Positions 5,596 to 6,373 of a stretch of 6,373 nucleotides of DNA are shown in pieces; the stretch's first letter is position 1, and each line of letters begins with the position of its first letter. This DNA is from JAMCXS01 sp964459065. GTDB taxonomy: Bacteria > Acidobacteriota > Terriglobia > UBA7540. The notes below the pieces were generated by a model. That model saw only the letters and a list, made by a program, of their open reading frames with translations, searched no databases and was not told where the DNA came from. The stretch lies in NCBI GenBank assembly GCA_964459065.1, contig CAYWMN010000223.1:1-6373 (forward strand). Reading direction: 5' to 3'. Made by a program: the position numbers and the translations under genes.

Positions 5596-6373
5596 ATGCC
5601 ACACTCGTTCCCTTTGTTTCCGGTAGAAGCTTCCACCGCCGCGCCGCCGGTCGATCACCTGTTCTATTTCCTGACAGCGGTATCCGTGTTTTTTGCCGCC
5701 CTGATTTTTCTGCTCATCTTTTATTTCGCCATCAAATACCGCAGGCGTTCGAAAGACGAGCCGATTCCGAAAAATCAGGTGACCAACAACATCCCGCTGG
5801 AAATTCTGTGGACGGTGATCCCCCTGGTCCTGGTGACCGTCATGTATTTCTGGGGCGCGGAAATTTTCGTAAAGGACGCTCGCGCGCCCCGGAACGCCAT
5901 AGAAGTATTCGTGGTCGGCAAGCAATGGATGTGGCACATCGAGCATAGCAACGGCAAAAGAGAAATTAACACTTTGCATATCCCGGTGGGTCAGCCGATC
6001 AAACTCACCATGACCTCGCAAGACGTGATTCACGACTTCTTTGTCCCGGCATTTCGGGTCAAGAATGACGTGCTTCCGGATCGCTATACCAGCGAGTGGT
6101 TTAAAGCCACCCGAACCGGCAAATTCCGCCTCTTCTGCAATCAATACTGCGGCATGGGACATTCCCTGATGAGGGGCTGGGTTTACGTGATGAAGCCTGA
6201 AGACTACCAACGGTGGCTCCGAGGCGGCGTCACAGGAATCACGATGGCCGACCAAGGCGAAAAGCTTTACCATCAACTCGGCTGCATCACGTGCCACGGG
6301 ACGGGCAAAGGACCGGCCTTTGTCGGCTTGTACGGCAAGAACGTCCAGCTCTCAAACGGGCAAACTGTCGTGG
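5596..6373 (+). CDS. coxB: Cytochrome c oxidase subunit II with CuA site and fused cytochrome c domain (caa3-type), 3' end outside window
   Basis: An open frame of 259 codons runs off the right edge. Two membrane helices (about residues 22-46 and 68-91) follow a short N-terminus with 'FPLFPVEAST'; there is no cleavable signal peptide or lipobox. The periplasmic cupredoxin domain has 'VVGKQWMWHIEH' (106-117), the aromatic stretch for electron entry, and 'LHIPVGQPI' (127-135). The CuA ligands are complete: His146 ('DVIHDFFVPAFRVKNDVLP'), Cys181, Cys185, His189 and Met192 in 'CNQYCGMGHSLM'. Gln183 stands where many family members have Glu; that residue binds copper through its backbone carbonyl, so the site should work. 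From about residue 216 a cytochrome c domain begins, with CITCH at 230-234 and 'GPAFVGLYGKNVQLSNG', marking a caa3-type oxidase that carries its own electron-accepting haem. The ATG at 5596 is the only possible start nearby, since an in-frame TGA lies at 5584-5586. CoxA and CoxC would be expected downstream. Confidence 0.95.
   Translation, partial: MPHSFPLFPVEASTAAPPVDHLFYFLTAVSVFFAALIFLLIFYFAIKYRRRSKDEPIPKNQVTNNIPLEILWTVIPLVLVTVMYFWGAEIFVKDARAPRNAIEVFVVGKQWMWHIEHSNGKREINTLHIPVGQPIKLTMTSQDVIHDFFVPAFRVKNDVLPDRYTSEWFKATRTGKFRLFCNQYCGMGHSLMRGWVYVMKPEDYQRWLRGGVTGITMADQGEKLYHQLGCITCHGTGKGPAFVGLYGKNVQLSNGQTVV

Noticed and set aside
5452..6297. Minus-strand open frame of 281 codons opposite coxB
   Set aside because: The plus strand encodes a complete CuA site and a CxxCH haem site in this interval; the antisense translation shows no coherent motif.

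Overview
This window is a dense, single-direction (+ strand) respiratory gene cluster. It encodes most of an alternative complex III (ACIII, quinol:cytochrome c/HiPIP oxidoreductase), followed by a SCO-type copper chaperone and the start of a caa3-type cytochrome c oxidase. Both ends cut through genes. The organism looks like an aerobic, fairly GC-rich Gram-negative bacterium with a menaquinone- or quinone-based chain. The gene order and the style of the oxidase subunit II (no signal peptide, a 'FPxxEAST' N-terminus, fused cytochrome c) remind me most of Acidobacteriota. That is an impression from memory, not a demonstrated assignment.

Layout: 2-241 is the C-terminal end of ActB, the iron-sulfur subunit. 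246-1634 is actC (10-helix NrfD-type quinone-site subunit). 1635-1705 is a short spacer with a GC-rich hairpin. 1706-2242 is actD (DUF3341, two helices). 2298-2897 is actE (mono-haem cytochrome c lipoprotein). 2894-4048 is actF (second 10-helix subunit, overlapping actE by 4 bases). 4041-4508 is a small one-helix protein of unknown function, overlapping actF by 8 bases. 4551-5486 is a SCO-family protein with both a signal peptide and a C-terminal membrane anchor. 5487-5595 is the longest non-coding gap and may hold a weak promoter. 5596-6373 is the 5' part of coxB (CuA subunit with a fused cytochrome c domain), running off the window.

How they work together: ActC with ActB, and with ActA (not in the window), oxidises quinol at the membrane and passes electrons through iron-sulfur clusters to haem c groups, including ActE. 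From there electrons go to the cytochrome c domain fused to CoxB, then to the CuA centre, and on to the haem-copper site in CoxA (expected downstream). SCO would deliver copper to, or reduce, the CuA cysteines of CoxB. Tight spacing and stop/start overlaps point to one operon, with a possible internal break before coxB.

No RNA genes, mobile elements, CRISPR arrays or long repeats were seen. The system is known in outline. The least explained parts are the small protein at 4041-4508 and the membrane-anchoring arrangement of the SCO protein.
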